Assembly (NCBI RefSeq): GCF_000266945.1
Contig: NC_018025.1
Location: 4,778,001 to 4,842,000 of the forward strand
DNA from: Desulfomonile tiedjei DSM 6799
GTDB lineage: Bacteria; Desulfobacterota; Desulfomonilia; Desulfomonilales; Desulfomonilaceae
Direction: 5' to 3'
DNA: 64,000 nt
Shown here: positions 17,726-25,284 of the stretch, piece by piece
Layout: each line of letters starts with the position of its first letter
Numbering within the stretch: the stretch's first letter is position 1
Position numbers and translations under genes: made by a program
Notes under the pieces: generated by a model
The model's database searches: none
Told to the model about the DNA's origin: nothing
The model's input: only the letters and a program-made list of their open reading frames with translations

Positions 17726-18370
17726 ATGAGGGCAAAACCCGAAAAAGCGATCGTCACGCAAGAAAAACCGACTCGAACGATATTCCAGGAGTACGCAGAA
17801 GCCTTTGTTGTAGCAGTGATCCTGGCCATCATTATTCGAGCAGTGCTTGTCCAGGCGTTCAAGATTCCGTCAAGCTCAATGGAACCAACTCTTCTCGTGG
17901 GCGACCACATACTCGTGAACAAATTTATCTATGGACTCCGCATTCCTTTCACCGATGAACGGTGGCCCAGGTTCAAGGACCCCAAGCGCGGCGATGTAAT
18001 CGTATTCATCTATCCTGAGGACAGGACCAAGGATTTCATCAAACGAGTGGTGGCAGTCGGCGGAGAAACAATCGAGATTCAAAATAAGAAGGTTTTGATC
18101 AACGGAAAAGAGCCACCGGAACACTACGGGCATTTCTTCAGCAATGTAATGCTTCCCGGAGACATGAACCCCAGAGACAACATGCCCCCCGTCAAGGTCC
18201 CGGAAGGTACGGTATTCGTTATGGGTGACAACAGAGATTTCAGTCATGACAGCCGCTTCTGGGGGTTCGTACCCATCGAGGATATAAAGGGCGAGGCTTT
18301 CATTATTTATTACTCAGGAAAAGATTTCGAACAGGTGCGATGGAACCGGTTCCTCAAGATTATTCGGTAA
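17726..18370 (+). CDS. lepB: Signal peptidase I
   Basis: Membrane serine protease that removes signal peptides from exported proteins. I start it at ATG 17726 (214 residues) because AAAGAGAG lies five bases upstream; the open frame reaches back to 17684. One N-terminal membrane segment (AFVVAVILAIIIRAVLV) is followed by the catalytic serine box PSSSMEPTLLVGDHILVNKF, the catalytic lysine box DFIKRVVAVGGETIEI, and the conserved GDNRDFSHDSRFWGFVP. It is the short one-membrane-segment type. It stands alone, with repeats on both sides. Confidence 0.95.
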   Translation: MRAKPEKAIVTQEKPTRTIFQEYAEAFVVAVILAIIIRAVLVQAFKIPSSSMEPTLLVGDHILVNKFIYGLRIPFTDERWPRFKDPKRGDVIVFIYPEDRTKDFIKRVVAVGGETIEIQNKKVLINGKEPPEHYGHFFSNVMLPGDMNPRDNMPPVKVPEGTVFVMGDNRDFSHDSRFWGFVPIEDIKGEAFIIYYSGKDFEQVRWNRFLKIIR

Positions 18371-18396
18371 GGCCGTCCCATGTGCCTATAGTCAGT

Positions 18397-18566
18397 GCCA
18401 AAAATTCTGTCGTTTATCACTCGTGCGAATTACAGGATATTGGTAGGGACCCAGCGTCCCTGCCGGTCCATTCTGTTGATATCATTGATCATATTGAAGA
18501 TGTGCCGACACGGAGGCACGGCACCCACTAGTATTCCTAAATCTTCAATCGGTCACTAATTTTGGC
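18397..18566. repeat. Intact bipartite palindromic repeat (family 1), about 170 bp
   Basis: Begins GCCAAAAATTCTGTC and ends GGTCACTAATTTTGGC, an imperfect terminal inverted repeat. Inside are a first hairpin (GGTAGGGACCCAGCGTCCCTGCCGGTCC), an A/T-rich spacer with GATATCATTGATCATATTGAA, and a second hairpin (TGTGCCGACACGGAGGCACGGCAC). The same layout is seen at 49820-49980 and, split by the IS, at both IS copies. It carries AGCGTCCCTGCCGG (18453-18466), one base different from the IS110 target. Confidence 0.8.
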
Positions 18567-18921
18567 TGCAAAATCAAGGTAGGAAGTAGAAAGCGAAGCA
18601 CCTCATTGCTTTGAGAAAAGTTTCCCGCTGGACACGGCACTGCTCTGGTCACTCGGAAGAAGATTCCCTCCAATCCCCATGGGCGTTAACTCAAGCTTAT
18701 TTTTGTCTTTTGTTCCAGAGGAACATCTGAAAATAGACCGGTGATTCATCGCCGGTTACCTAGGCAATTACAAGGATTTTTGAGTCCTGGAGGGATGGCT
18801 GGTTCACTGGTTCATAGGAATCCCGGCAATAAATTACCGGTCTATTTCTTTTCATCCCGCGGGGATGAAGAGATTAGGACAAAGTTAGCGCATATACCTT
18901 TAATTCCTGTTGTCTCGGCAC
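18567..18921. other. Intergenic region downstream of napH
   Basis: No gene seen. GACCGGTGATTCATCGCCGGTTACC at 18737-18761 is a palindrome, and AATAAATTACCGGTCTATTTC at 18829-18849 mirrors AAATAGACCGG at 18731-18741, so the piece 18730-18850 may fold as one long hairpin. This could end the napH transcript, which arrives from the right. Confidence 0.4.
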
Positions 18922-19752
18922 TTATTTGCTGCCGAATCCCCCGAAATGTAACCTCGATTGAGGGCATGCGTCCAGGCACTGTGCGCAATTGGTGCACAGG
19001 AGATTGCCGCCTTCTTTGAACGGAGCCAATCCCATGGGACAAACTGCTGAACAGTGGTTTTCCGTGCAGCACGGCGACCTTACGGCTTTCACTTTGTTGA
19101 TGACAGTCATGGTGAATGGAGCACGGAACAGAGAGAGAAACGATCCCGTCGGGCAAAACAACCTGCACCAGAAGCGGGGCAAAACGGCAGTTTCCATCAC
19201 GAGCAAAGCAGCTATGAATAAGAATTCGGGGGATAGGCTGCGCTCTTTGACGAAAATCATAGCTTCCGTGCTGAATATTCCCGGAGCATGCACGTAGTTC
19301 AAAACGGGAATGGAAATCGCCCCTGCCAGGGCTGTGCCAAAAAGCAAGAAACTCAATCTAACAGCGTTCGCCTTAAATGAGCTTTTCACCGGGAGCGCTT
19401 TTTCGAGAGGGCGGCGCAATACTCGTTCACCAAAGAATCTCCTGACTTCTGCAGCACCGTCCGCAAGCAAATGATAAGGGCACATCCAGCCACACCAGAC
19501 TCTCCCGAAAACGAGTGCGAATAATACCGGAAACAGTGCAGCGCCGAGCAAAAGCACCGTCAACCTGCCTGAAGCGAAAACGGCCTGCAGAATCACCACA
19601 GGATCGGTAACGCTAAGCCCCCCGATATTTACCGCATAAAGTGTCCCGGTAACCGCATATATTTCAAACAGGTTCAGCACCGGAACCAGAAACACAAACA
19701 CCAGCACACTAAATTGGACTACTCGCCTGTGAGATCTGTACATCATACCCAT
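18922..19752 (-). CDS. napH: NapH-type membrane iron-sulfur protein
   Basis: Polyferredoxin-like inner-membrane protein thought to pass electrons from quinol to NapG or NapA. About 276 residues from ATG 19752, which has GGAA at suitable spacing; the open frame continues upstream to 19821 but that part is repeat DNA (family 3). Four membrane segments (for example VVQFSVLVFVFLVPVLNLF, LTVLLLGAALFPVLFALVF) are followed by cytoplasmic-type cysteine motifs WCGWMCP and WCRLFCP. Two [4Fe-4S] motifs close the protein: CTENHCSAVCP, which is unusual in spacing, and CTNCAQCLDACP. It is last in the nap cluster, separated from napG by about 200 bases of repeat. Confidence 0.88.
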   Translation of the reverse strand: MGMMYRSHRRVVQFSVLVFVFLVPVLNLFEIYAVTGTLYAVNIGGLSVTDPVVILQAVFASGRLTVLLLGAALFPVLFALVFGRVWCGWMCPYHLLADGAAEVRRFFGERVLRRPLEKALPVKSSFKANAVRLSFLLFGTALAGAISIPVLNYVHAPGIFSTEAMIFVKERSLSPEFLFIAALLVMETAVLPRFWCRLFCPTGSFLSLFRAPFTMTVINKVKAVRSPCCTENHCSAVCPMGLAPFKEGGNLLCTNCAQCLDACPQSRLHFGGFGSK

Positions 19753-19956
19753 GGGGTTTCCAAAGCGATAAGATCGGGGAAACCCTTCTTGAAAGAAGTG
19801 TTTCCCCAAGCCCCTTCTCAAGAACTTCTAATATTCGTCTAGCTTGGTATTTTCCGTAGGAAAAACACCAAGCTAGACCAGTATTAAAAGTTTTTGGAGG
19901 GGATTGGGAACCTTTTTACAAAAAGGTTCCCCAATGTTATTGCCTTTGAATCCGTG
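19753..19956. repeat. Three-hairpin nested repeat (family 3), copy 2
   Basis: Hairpins at 19776-19807 (GGGGAAACCCTTCTT...GTGTTTCCCC), 19838-19877 (TCTAGCTTGGT...ACCAAGCTAGA) and 19904-19935 (TTGGGAACCTTTTTACA...GGTTCCCCAA), with AGAACTTCTAATA and TATTAAAAGTTTTT pairing around the middle one. This is the copy-1 architecture in reverse. The outer hairpins are nearly the same sequence as copy 1, but the middle stem is different and still fully paired. It lies between napG and napH. Confidence 0.8.
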
Positions 19957-20733
19957 TCAATCCCAGCCTTCGATTTTTTTTGGAGTCTCGTATGGGAAAT
20001 CGAATTTCGGGAGTTCTTTTGTCCCGTCGATCCGGGACTTTTGTTCCAGGAGCTGTTCTCCTTTCAAAACGCCTGCGGATCCCTGTGCAGGTACTTGAGC
20101 GGATTCATAGTGACCTTTGGCTTTACGAAAGTAGAATCCCGCTTCGTCAACCCTTCCCATACCCGTCGGAACGATGTTGACGGCACGTCGGGGGCGGGTA
20201 GGACAGCGCTCCACACATATTCCGCACCCTACGCATGCATCCAGTATTTCCGGACAGAGATTCTTTCTCAGTACGATAGCTTTGTCCTGAAGCGGACACA
20301 CATTATAGCAGGTATTGCAGAGCGCCCCGATTTTCCGCCCGGATTCGTCCGGCAGCACGTCGTGATCCAGAAAAAGATGGCTGTAACAGATGGAGGAATC
20401 GATAACTGCACGCCCCATAGTGACTTTTTCCGGAGCCACCAGTTCATTATCAAGCGCACCTGTCGGACAGAGCCTGGAACAGGCCATACACAGGTAACAC
20501 GCTTTCTGCTCGGGAAATACGTACGGAGTTCCCATGGTGACTCCGAGACCGGCCCTCTTGATCGATCCGTACGGGCACACTTCCAGGCATCTGTTGCACC
20601 GGATGCATAGCGCCATGAAATGCTTTTCGTCGACTGCTCCGGGCGGCCTCATTCGATTGTGCAGGAACGTGCCGGTAAACGGATTTTGGCCTTTTGAGAA
20701 AATGTTTTGGAGCAGTTCTTTCAGTCCGGACAA
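19957..20733 (-). CDS. napG: NapG-like four-cluster ferredoxin without Tat signal
   Basis: Ferredoxin-like protein with four [4Fe-4S] motifs: CIRCNRCLEVCP, CYLCMACSRLCP, CNTCYNVCP with its partner Cys in LCPEILDACV, and CVGCGICVERCP. Position and motif pattern match NapG, the periplasmic ferredoxin partner of NapH. The open frame starts at ATG 20775, but its first codons lie in a dispersed repeat (20770-20800) and have no ribosome site. TTG 20733 follows AGGGAG by eight bases and gives MSGLKELLQNIF (258 residues). With either start I see no twin-arginine signal or membrane segment, which is unusual; the protein would then be cytoplasmic, like NapF. The C-terminal 60 residues lack motifs. Confidence 0.82.
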   Translation of the reverse strand: MSGLKELLQNIFSKGQNPFTGTFLHNRMRPPGAVDEKHFMALCIRCNRCLEVCPYGSIKRAGLGVTMGTPYVFPEQKACYLCMACSRLCPTGALDNELVAPEKVTMGRAVIDSSICYSHLFLDHDVLPDESGRKIGALCNTCYNVCPLQDKAIVLRKNLCPEILDACVGCGICVERCPTRPRRAVNIVPTGMGRVDEAGFYFRKAKGHYESAQVPAQGSAGVLKGEQLLEQKSRIDGTKELPKFDFPYETPKKIEGWD

Positions 20734-20769
20734 TGAGCATTCTCCCTGCGGGGGCCAAGTCTGCAAAAT

Positions 20770-20980
20770 TGTCATTGCGAGTGAACCGAAGCAATCTCCC
20801 TGGGCTGCAGTTGCACGTCATACCAATTCGTTTTTATGAACCTAATTTGGCCGGCACGGAGGCCGGCCGCCACCAGCTTTTGGTAGGGTCCGGCGTCTCT
20901 GCCGGACCTATTGGTTCTATGGTTTTTTTAGCGAAACGGTATCAGAAGATTGCTTCATCGATTCGCTCCTCGCAATGACA
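20770..20980. repeat. Cluster of dispersed repeats between napD and napG
   Basis: Contains two copies of the motif GATTGCTTC-(about 8)-CTCGCAATGACA facing opposite ways (20770-20800 and 20944-20980), and between them a family-1 palindrome at 20848-20915 with GGCCGGCACGGAGGCCGGCC and GGTCCGGCGTCTCTGCCGGACC. The latter contains GGCGTCTCTGCCGG (20892-20905), one base off the IS110 target. No gene. Confidence 0.75.
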
Positions 20981-21006
20981 CTTTCTCAAGTCAACTGGAC
21001 AAAGTG

Positions 21007-21046
21007 CAATTGGGGAACTCTCTTGATGAAGAAGGTTCCCCAATTG
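21007..21046 (-). terminator. Strong hairpin downstream of napD
   Basis: CAATTGGGGAAC...GTTCCCCAATTG is a 12-base stem with a partly paired inner section (CTCTT...AAGAAG) and little loop. It resembles the outer hairpin of the family-3 repeat. It lies 18 bases after the napD stop, so it could end or attenuate the long nap transcript before napG-napH. There is no clean T-run on the minus strand. Confidence 0.5.
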
Positions 21047-21064
21047 CCGTGAACAGGAGAATAA

Positions 21065-21328
21065 TCAGCTTCCTGATACTATCTTCTCCACCTCATCCTC
21101 GAAATTGATATACATGTGTGTAATATCGAGGATTTCAACGATCTGTGATTTCAAGCGGTCGCAGAGATCTTCGAGTTCGCCCTGGCTTTCAGCTTCCAGA
21201 TTCACCACGAGCTCCGTTCTTAAATCCGAAACCGCCTGAACCGTGACTTGGGGGAATTCCTCCAGTTGTTTCAAGACGCTCTCATATGAGCCGGGCTCGA
21301 TGAAAAGAGCGCTTCCTGTAATCACCAT
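21065..21328 (-). CDS. napD: NapD, chaperone for periplasmic nitrate reductase
   Basis: Small cytoplasmic protein (87 residues) that binds the twin-arginine signal of NapA and holds it until the cofactor is inserted. The sequence begins MVITGSALFIEPGSYESVLKQLEEFPQ-like with the alternating beta-alpha-beta pattern of NapD (ferredoxin fold), and includes DLRTELVVNLEAES. It follows napA after 13 bases. The call rests on size, fold pattern and position. Confidence 0.85.
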   Translation of the reverse strand: MVITGSALFIEPGSYESVLKQLEEFPQVTVQAVSDLRTELVVNLEAESQGELEDLCDRLKSQIVEILDITHMYINFEDEVEKIVSGS

Positions 21329-21341
21329 ATTGTGCCGCCTG

Positions 21342-23735
21342 TCATGCTCTTGAGGGAAACGGCGTATCCACGCTGGAGATCACGGTCATGTCGGCTACGT
21401 CTTTCGGATCTCCGAACCGTTCGATCCTTACCGCACAGATCTTGAATTCCGGTTGTTTCGATCCGTCGTCGAACGCATCTATGGTGACCCGATTGATCAT
21501 TCTGTCCCAATCCTGATCGAACCAGGGTACGAACAGAATTCCAGGCAAGGAACTCTTCACTACCCTCGCAGGCAAGATGTTGAATCCTCGCCTGCTGATC
21601 ATTTTGACCAGGTCTCCGTTGTTGATTCCATATTGTTTTGCATCCGACGGATGTATTTCCACGTATGCATTGGGCTGCGACCGGGCTATTTCAGGCACAC
21701 GCATCGTCATGGTCCCGCTGTGCCACTGTTCTATGACACGACCCGTGGTGAGAAAGAATGGATACTCCTTGTCAGGCGGTTCTTCAGGCCCTTTGTACGG
21801 TCTCAGGAATACGTTCGCTCTTCCTTCGTGTTTCTGGTCCGCATAAAAATAGATGAGCGCTTGTGGAGGGACTTTGACGATTTCAGGCATGTCCATGATG
21901 GGATCTTTGCCGCGAACGTAGCGCCTCGCTGTTCCGGGGCTCTTCTCATCAGGACACGGCCATTGCAGGCCTTCTTCCATCTTCAGGAGCCGGTCGTACG
22001 TGATGCCGTACAGGGAATGCTCCGTCATCTTCACACACTCGCGGTAATCGTCCCAGGCCATCTTGTAGTTCGCTGCAGGATCGTCCCCGTTCCAGGGAAT
22101 CAGTTTTTCCAGGCCCATGCGTTTGGCCAGTTGAGCTGCAATCCACAGGTCGGGTTTTGCCTCTCCCGGTGGATCGGTACATTTCGAGGTGAGTTGGCTT
22201 CTTCGCTCCGAACAACCGTACACTCCGCCTTTTTCATAGATGAAGGCCGCGGGCAGAATCACATCAGCCAACTGAGTGGTTCTCGTGGGAAATATGTCCG
22301 CGACGACGAGAAAAGACTCCTTCATGCCCTTGTGATACTTGTGGCAGTTTGGTAACGACTGAGCCGGATTCGTGGTGGTGATGAACATACCTTTGAGAGG
22401 CTTGGAAGCGTCGTTTTCGGCTCCGAGCTTTGCGAACATTTCCATGGTGTGGAAGCCGGGTTTCGGATCGATTTTTCCTGCGGGAATCTTCCATGCTTTC
22501 TCCACTTGCTCTCGAACCGCTGGATTAGCCACCGGTCTCGTGCCGGGGAGAAGATGGCTGAGCGAACCGGTTTCGCGAACTCCTCCGCACGCGTTAGGTT
22601 GACCGGTGAGTGAAAAGGAATCCGCTCCTTCCTTGCAGATGTTTCCCGTAATGAGGTGTAGGTTATGGACCAGATTATTCGCCCAAACACCTCTTGTGCG
22701 CTGATTGAGCCCCATGGTCCACAGACTCATGGTCGGGCCCTGGGTCGCGAACAGCCGGGCGGCTTCCACAATGTTTGCAGCAGGGCAGCGGGTGAGCTTT
22801 TCCACTGCTTCAGGGGTAAATTGTTCGAGAAATTGTGTGTAAGCGGCGAAATCCACCACCTGCGTGCCTGTGGTAAATCTGCACAAGTTCTCGATGTACC
22901 ACTTGTCCACCCAGTTGTTCTTCACGATTTCCCGAGCCATGCAATGGAACACCGCGAGATCGGTGCCCGGGTCTGCAGGGAGCCAGATGTCTGCGATTCG
23001 TGCAGTGGAAGTAAGCCTCGGTTCGCACACAATCACTTTGATGTTGTCAGGATTGGAGAGTTTCTGTCTCGTTACTCGTCTGAAGATGATCGGATGACAC
23101 TCAGAGAGATTCGATCCCACGAGAAAGAATGTCCTGGCCTTCTCGATATCCGCGTATGAACCTGCCGGTTCGTCGGTGCCGAAAGTAGTAACATATCCGC
23201 CCACAGCGGAAGCCATGCATAATCGAGGATTCCCGTCCACCATATTGGAGCCGAATCCACCTTTCCAGAGCTTGTTGAAGGTGTAGCTCTCCTCTGTCAT
23301 GCACTGGCCGGAACCGTAATACGCAACAGCATCTTTGCCGTGCTTTTGCTGCAGTTCCATGAACTTCTTCGCGACAAGATTCAGCGCTTCATCCCAGGAG
23401 ACTCGTTTGAACTTGTCGTCCGCTCCGCGAACCAGCGGATATTTGAGGCGGTCGGGATGGTACATGCTCATGTACCCTTTGAATCCCTTCACGCAAAGAA
23501 ATCCGAAGTTTGTTGCCGCTTGAGGGTTACCTCGGATAGCGGCTACTCTGCCGTTCTTCACCCCCACGTACACGCCGCATCCGGTACCGCAAAATCTGCA
23601 TGTGCCTTTGATCCATTTGTCCACATCCACAACATCCTCGGACGCGTGTGACGTTCCTGCAAACGGAATATTCAAAGCCGCTGCCGCGAAACCGGCGGCC
23701 GTCATTTTGATCATTTCCCTACGAGTCACGCTCAT
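21342..23735 (-). CDS. napA: Periplasmic nitrate reductase catalytic subunit NapA
   Basis: Molybdenum bis-MGD enzyme that reduces nitrate to nitrite in the periplasm. ATG 23735 follows GGAGGAAACC, giving 797 residues; the frame upstream is not used. The N-terminus TRREMIKMTAAGF is a twin-arginine signal ending near SHA. The [4Fe-4S] motif is CRFCGTGCGVYVGVKNGR...CVKGF. DGNPRLCMASAVGGYVTTFG contains the Mo-ligand cysteine, typical of NapA rather than formate dehydrogenase, which has selenocysteine or Cys in another context. QPNACGGVRETGSLSHLLPG is also typical. By memory it resembles the monomeric Desulfovibrio desulfuricans NapA, which works without NapB; no napB is present here. Confidence 0.95.
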   Translation of the reverse strand: MSVTRREMIKMTAAGFAAAALNIPFAGTSHASEDVVDVDKWIKGTCRFCGTGCGVYVGVKNGRVAAIRGNPQAATNFGFLCVKGFKGYMSMYHPDRLKYPLVRGADDKFKRVSWDEALNLVAKKFMELQQKHGKDAVAYYGSGQCMTEESYTFNKLWKGGFGSNMVDGNPRLCMASAVGGYVTTFGTDEPAGSYADIEKARTFFLVGSNLSECHPIIFRRVTRQKLSNPDNIKVIVCEPRLTSTARIADIWLPADPGTDLAVFHCMAREIVKNNWVDKWYIENLCRFTTGTQVVDFAAYTQFLEQFTPEAVEKLTRCPAANIVEAARLFATQGPTMSLWTMGLNQRTRGVWANNLVHNLHLITGNICKEGADSFSLTGQPNACGGVRETGSLSHLLPGTRPVANPAVREQVEKAWKIPAGKIDPKPGFHTMEMFAKLGAENDASKPLKGMFITTTNPAQSLPNCHKYHKGMKESFLVVADIFPTRTTQLADVILPAAFIYEKGGVYGCSERRSQLTSKCTDPPGEAKPDLWIAAQLAKRMGLEKLIPWNGDDPAANYKMAWDDYRECVKMTEHSLYGITYDRLLKMEEGLQWPCPDEKSPGTARRYVRGKDPIMDMPEIVKVPPQALIYFYADQKHEGRANVFLRPYKGPEEPPDKEYPFFLTTGRVIEQWHSGTMTMRVPEIARSQPNAYVEIHPSDAKQYGINNGDLVKMISRRGFNILPARVVKSSLPGILFVPWFDQDWDRMINRVTIDAFDDGSKQPEFKICAVRIERFGDPKDVADMTVISSVDTPFPSRA

Positions 23736-23766
23736 GGTTTCCTCCACAAAACCGAATAGCGGCCTT

Positions 23767-24339
23767 TTAGAATCCCGGCACTTTGAACCTGTCTTCCCGT
23801 CCGGGCGAGAATTTTTCATACGTCTGTATCTTGTGCACCGTGAACCAGTGGCTCTTGTGACAGTATGAACAATTGGTGACCAGCGCCTGAGCGGGCATGT
23901 TATGTACCTGCGCGGAATGACATCCGATGCACACTGCCTTGTCAGGTCTGGCGCGATAATTGTTCACGTCCCCGTGACAGATGCCGCATTTCACGTTATT
24001 GATCCCGTGTTTGGACCCAAGCCACTGTTTGTAGTTCTCAGGGGTTTCTTTCTGGTGGCAATCCATACAGTTCTGTTTTCCGAACTGAACCCTGTGACAA
24101 TCAGGCCGTTCGCCCGGCAGAAGAGGAGGTGCCACGAACTCTCTCCATTTGGGGTCCAGCACACTCGATGTTGCGGGCTTGGGACAGTCGGGGCAATCTT
24201 TCTCCTGGCCGCCTACCGGAAGCACCCAGACCGCAAACATAATGGCTGCAAGACAAACGGCTTTTTCCAGCCTGCGAATTCCCGCAGAGGAAACCGGACC
24301 GGGAAAGAGGGACAGTAGTACATCCGAGGGCCTTTTCAT
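23767..24339 (-). CDS. napM: NapM-like tetrahaem cytochrome c
   Basis: Exported cytochrome of 190 residues with one N-terminal hydrophobic segment (ACLAAIMFAVWVLPVGG is approximate: KAVCLAAIMFAVWVLPV) and four CXXCH haem sites: CMDCH, CGICH, CIGCH and CSYCH, plus a CPDCP that is not a haem site. The position directly upstream of napA and the four haems match NapM of the Desulfovibrio nap operon, where it is the presumed electron donor to NapA in place of NapB. It ends 31 bases before napA. A gap of 111 bases separates it from the HEAT-repeat gene, so napM could also have its own promoter. Confidence 0.85.
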   Translation of the reverse strand: MKRPSDVLLSLFPGPVSSAGIRRLEKAVCLAAIMFAVWVLPVGGQEKDCPDCPKPATSSVLDPKWREFVAPPLLPGERPDCHRVQFGKQNCMDCHQKETPENYKQWLGSKHGINNVKCGICHGDVNNYRARPDKAVCIGCHSAQVHNMPAQALVTNCSYCHKSHWFTVHKIQTYEKFSPGREDRFKVPGF

Positions 24340-24450
24340 CTTCTACTCCTGTTGTTTATCCAAATGCACGAGCACTTTTTCCCGAGAAACTTGATTCTGC
24401 GACCTGGTTGTGAAGCTTCGGGGTTCCAACGGTCGCCCACGATATCTCCT

Positions 24451-25284
24451 TTATTTCTTACTCCTGAGCGCCTCCACCAGAACCGGCACAGCAGGGGAAC
24501 CGATGGCGGCAAGGATGTTTCCGGCAGCCCTCGAAGACCTGTCGTCTCCTTTGAGCACCACCTGGACGAGCTGTTCGACTGCATTCGGCCCGATCTCCTT
24601 GAGCGCGGCAGCAGCACGCTCTGCAGCCGGTTTTTCTCCCTTCTTGAGCACCTCGATCAGGGGATCTACCGCATAGAATCCCATGCGTCCCAGCGTCTCA
24701 CTTGCAGCTTGTCCCGTTTTCGAATCGCCGGATTGAATCGCCTTGATGAGATGTTCCACCGCAGGTTGTTCGACTTTCACAAGGGCCAGAATTGCACTGT
24801 CCCGAACACGCTTGTTGTCGTCACCAAGACAAAGGATGAGATTGGGGACTGCCGGAGCGCTCTGTTTACCGATGCCGAAAAGAGCCAGCGCAGCAGCCTC
24901 TCTCGTCATGTAATCCTTGTCTTTCAATGCATCCGTAAGCGCAGGAACAGCGGGGGCCGCATCGGGCCCGATCTCTGCGAGTGCCTCCATGACATTGAGA
25001 CGGACGATCTCGTTCGGGTGCTTGAGGGCCTTTACCAGCAACGGAACAGCCTCTTTGGCTTTAGTGCCGTTTCGTTTGATCAGCTTTGTGGCATTCAGGA
25101 CTACAGTGGGATCCGGACTTTCCAAATCTTTCACGATCTTGTCCAAATCCTCATTGGGCGCTGCTGCAAAAGTCGGGAGCGAGGCGAATGCTATGAAGAC
25201 AATGAACAGCGCCGTCGCACACTTCACCAATGCAGTGATCCGTAATTCAGTTAATTTCAGCATCTTCACACCACTCGGATTCAT
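24451..25284 (-). CDS. Exported HEAT-repeat protein of the nap cluster
   Basis: 277 residues with a signal peptide (CATALFIVFIAFASLPTFAAA) and then about six HEAT-like helical repeats of about 37 residues: VVLNATKLIKRNG, IVRLNVMEALAEIGPDAAPAVPALTDALKD, TREAAALALFGIGKQSAPAVPNLI, KRVRDSAILALVKV, KTGQAASETLGRMG, AAERAAAALKEIGPNAVEQLV. Such repeats bind proteins; no catalytic motif is seen. The ATG overlaps the stop of the NrfD-like gene (ATGA), so it is part of the operon. I infer a scaffold or assembly role for the periplasmic cytochromes or NapA; nothing in the sequence proves it. Confidence 0.85.
   Translation of the reverse strand: MNPSGVKMLKLTELRITALVKCATALFIVFIAFASLPTFAAAPNEDLDKIVKDLESPDPTVVLNATKLIKRNGTKAKEAVPLLVKALKHPNEIVRLNVMEALAEIGPDAAPAVPALTDALKDKDYMTREAAALALFGIGKQSAPAVPNLILCLGDDNKRVRDSAILALVKVEQPAVEHLIKAIQSGDSKTGQAASETLGRMGFYAVDPLIEVLKKGEKPAAERAAAALKEIGPNAVEQLVQVVLKGDDRSSRAAGNILAAIGSPAVPVLVEALRSKK

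Noticed and set aside
19753-19821. N-terminal extension of NapH
   Set aside because: The extra codons lie in the three-hairpin repeat and are not NapH-like.
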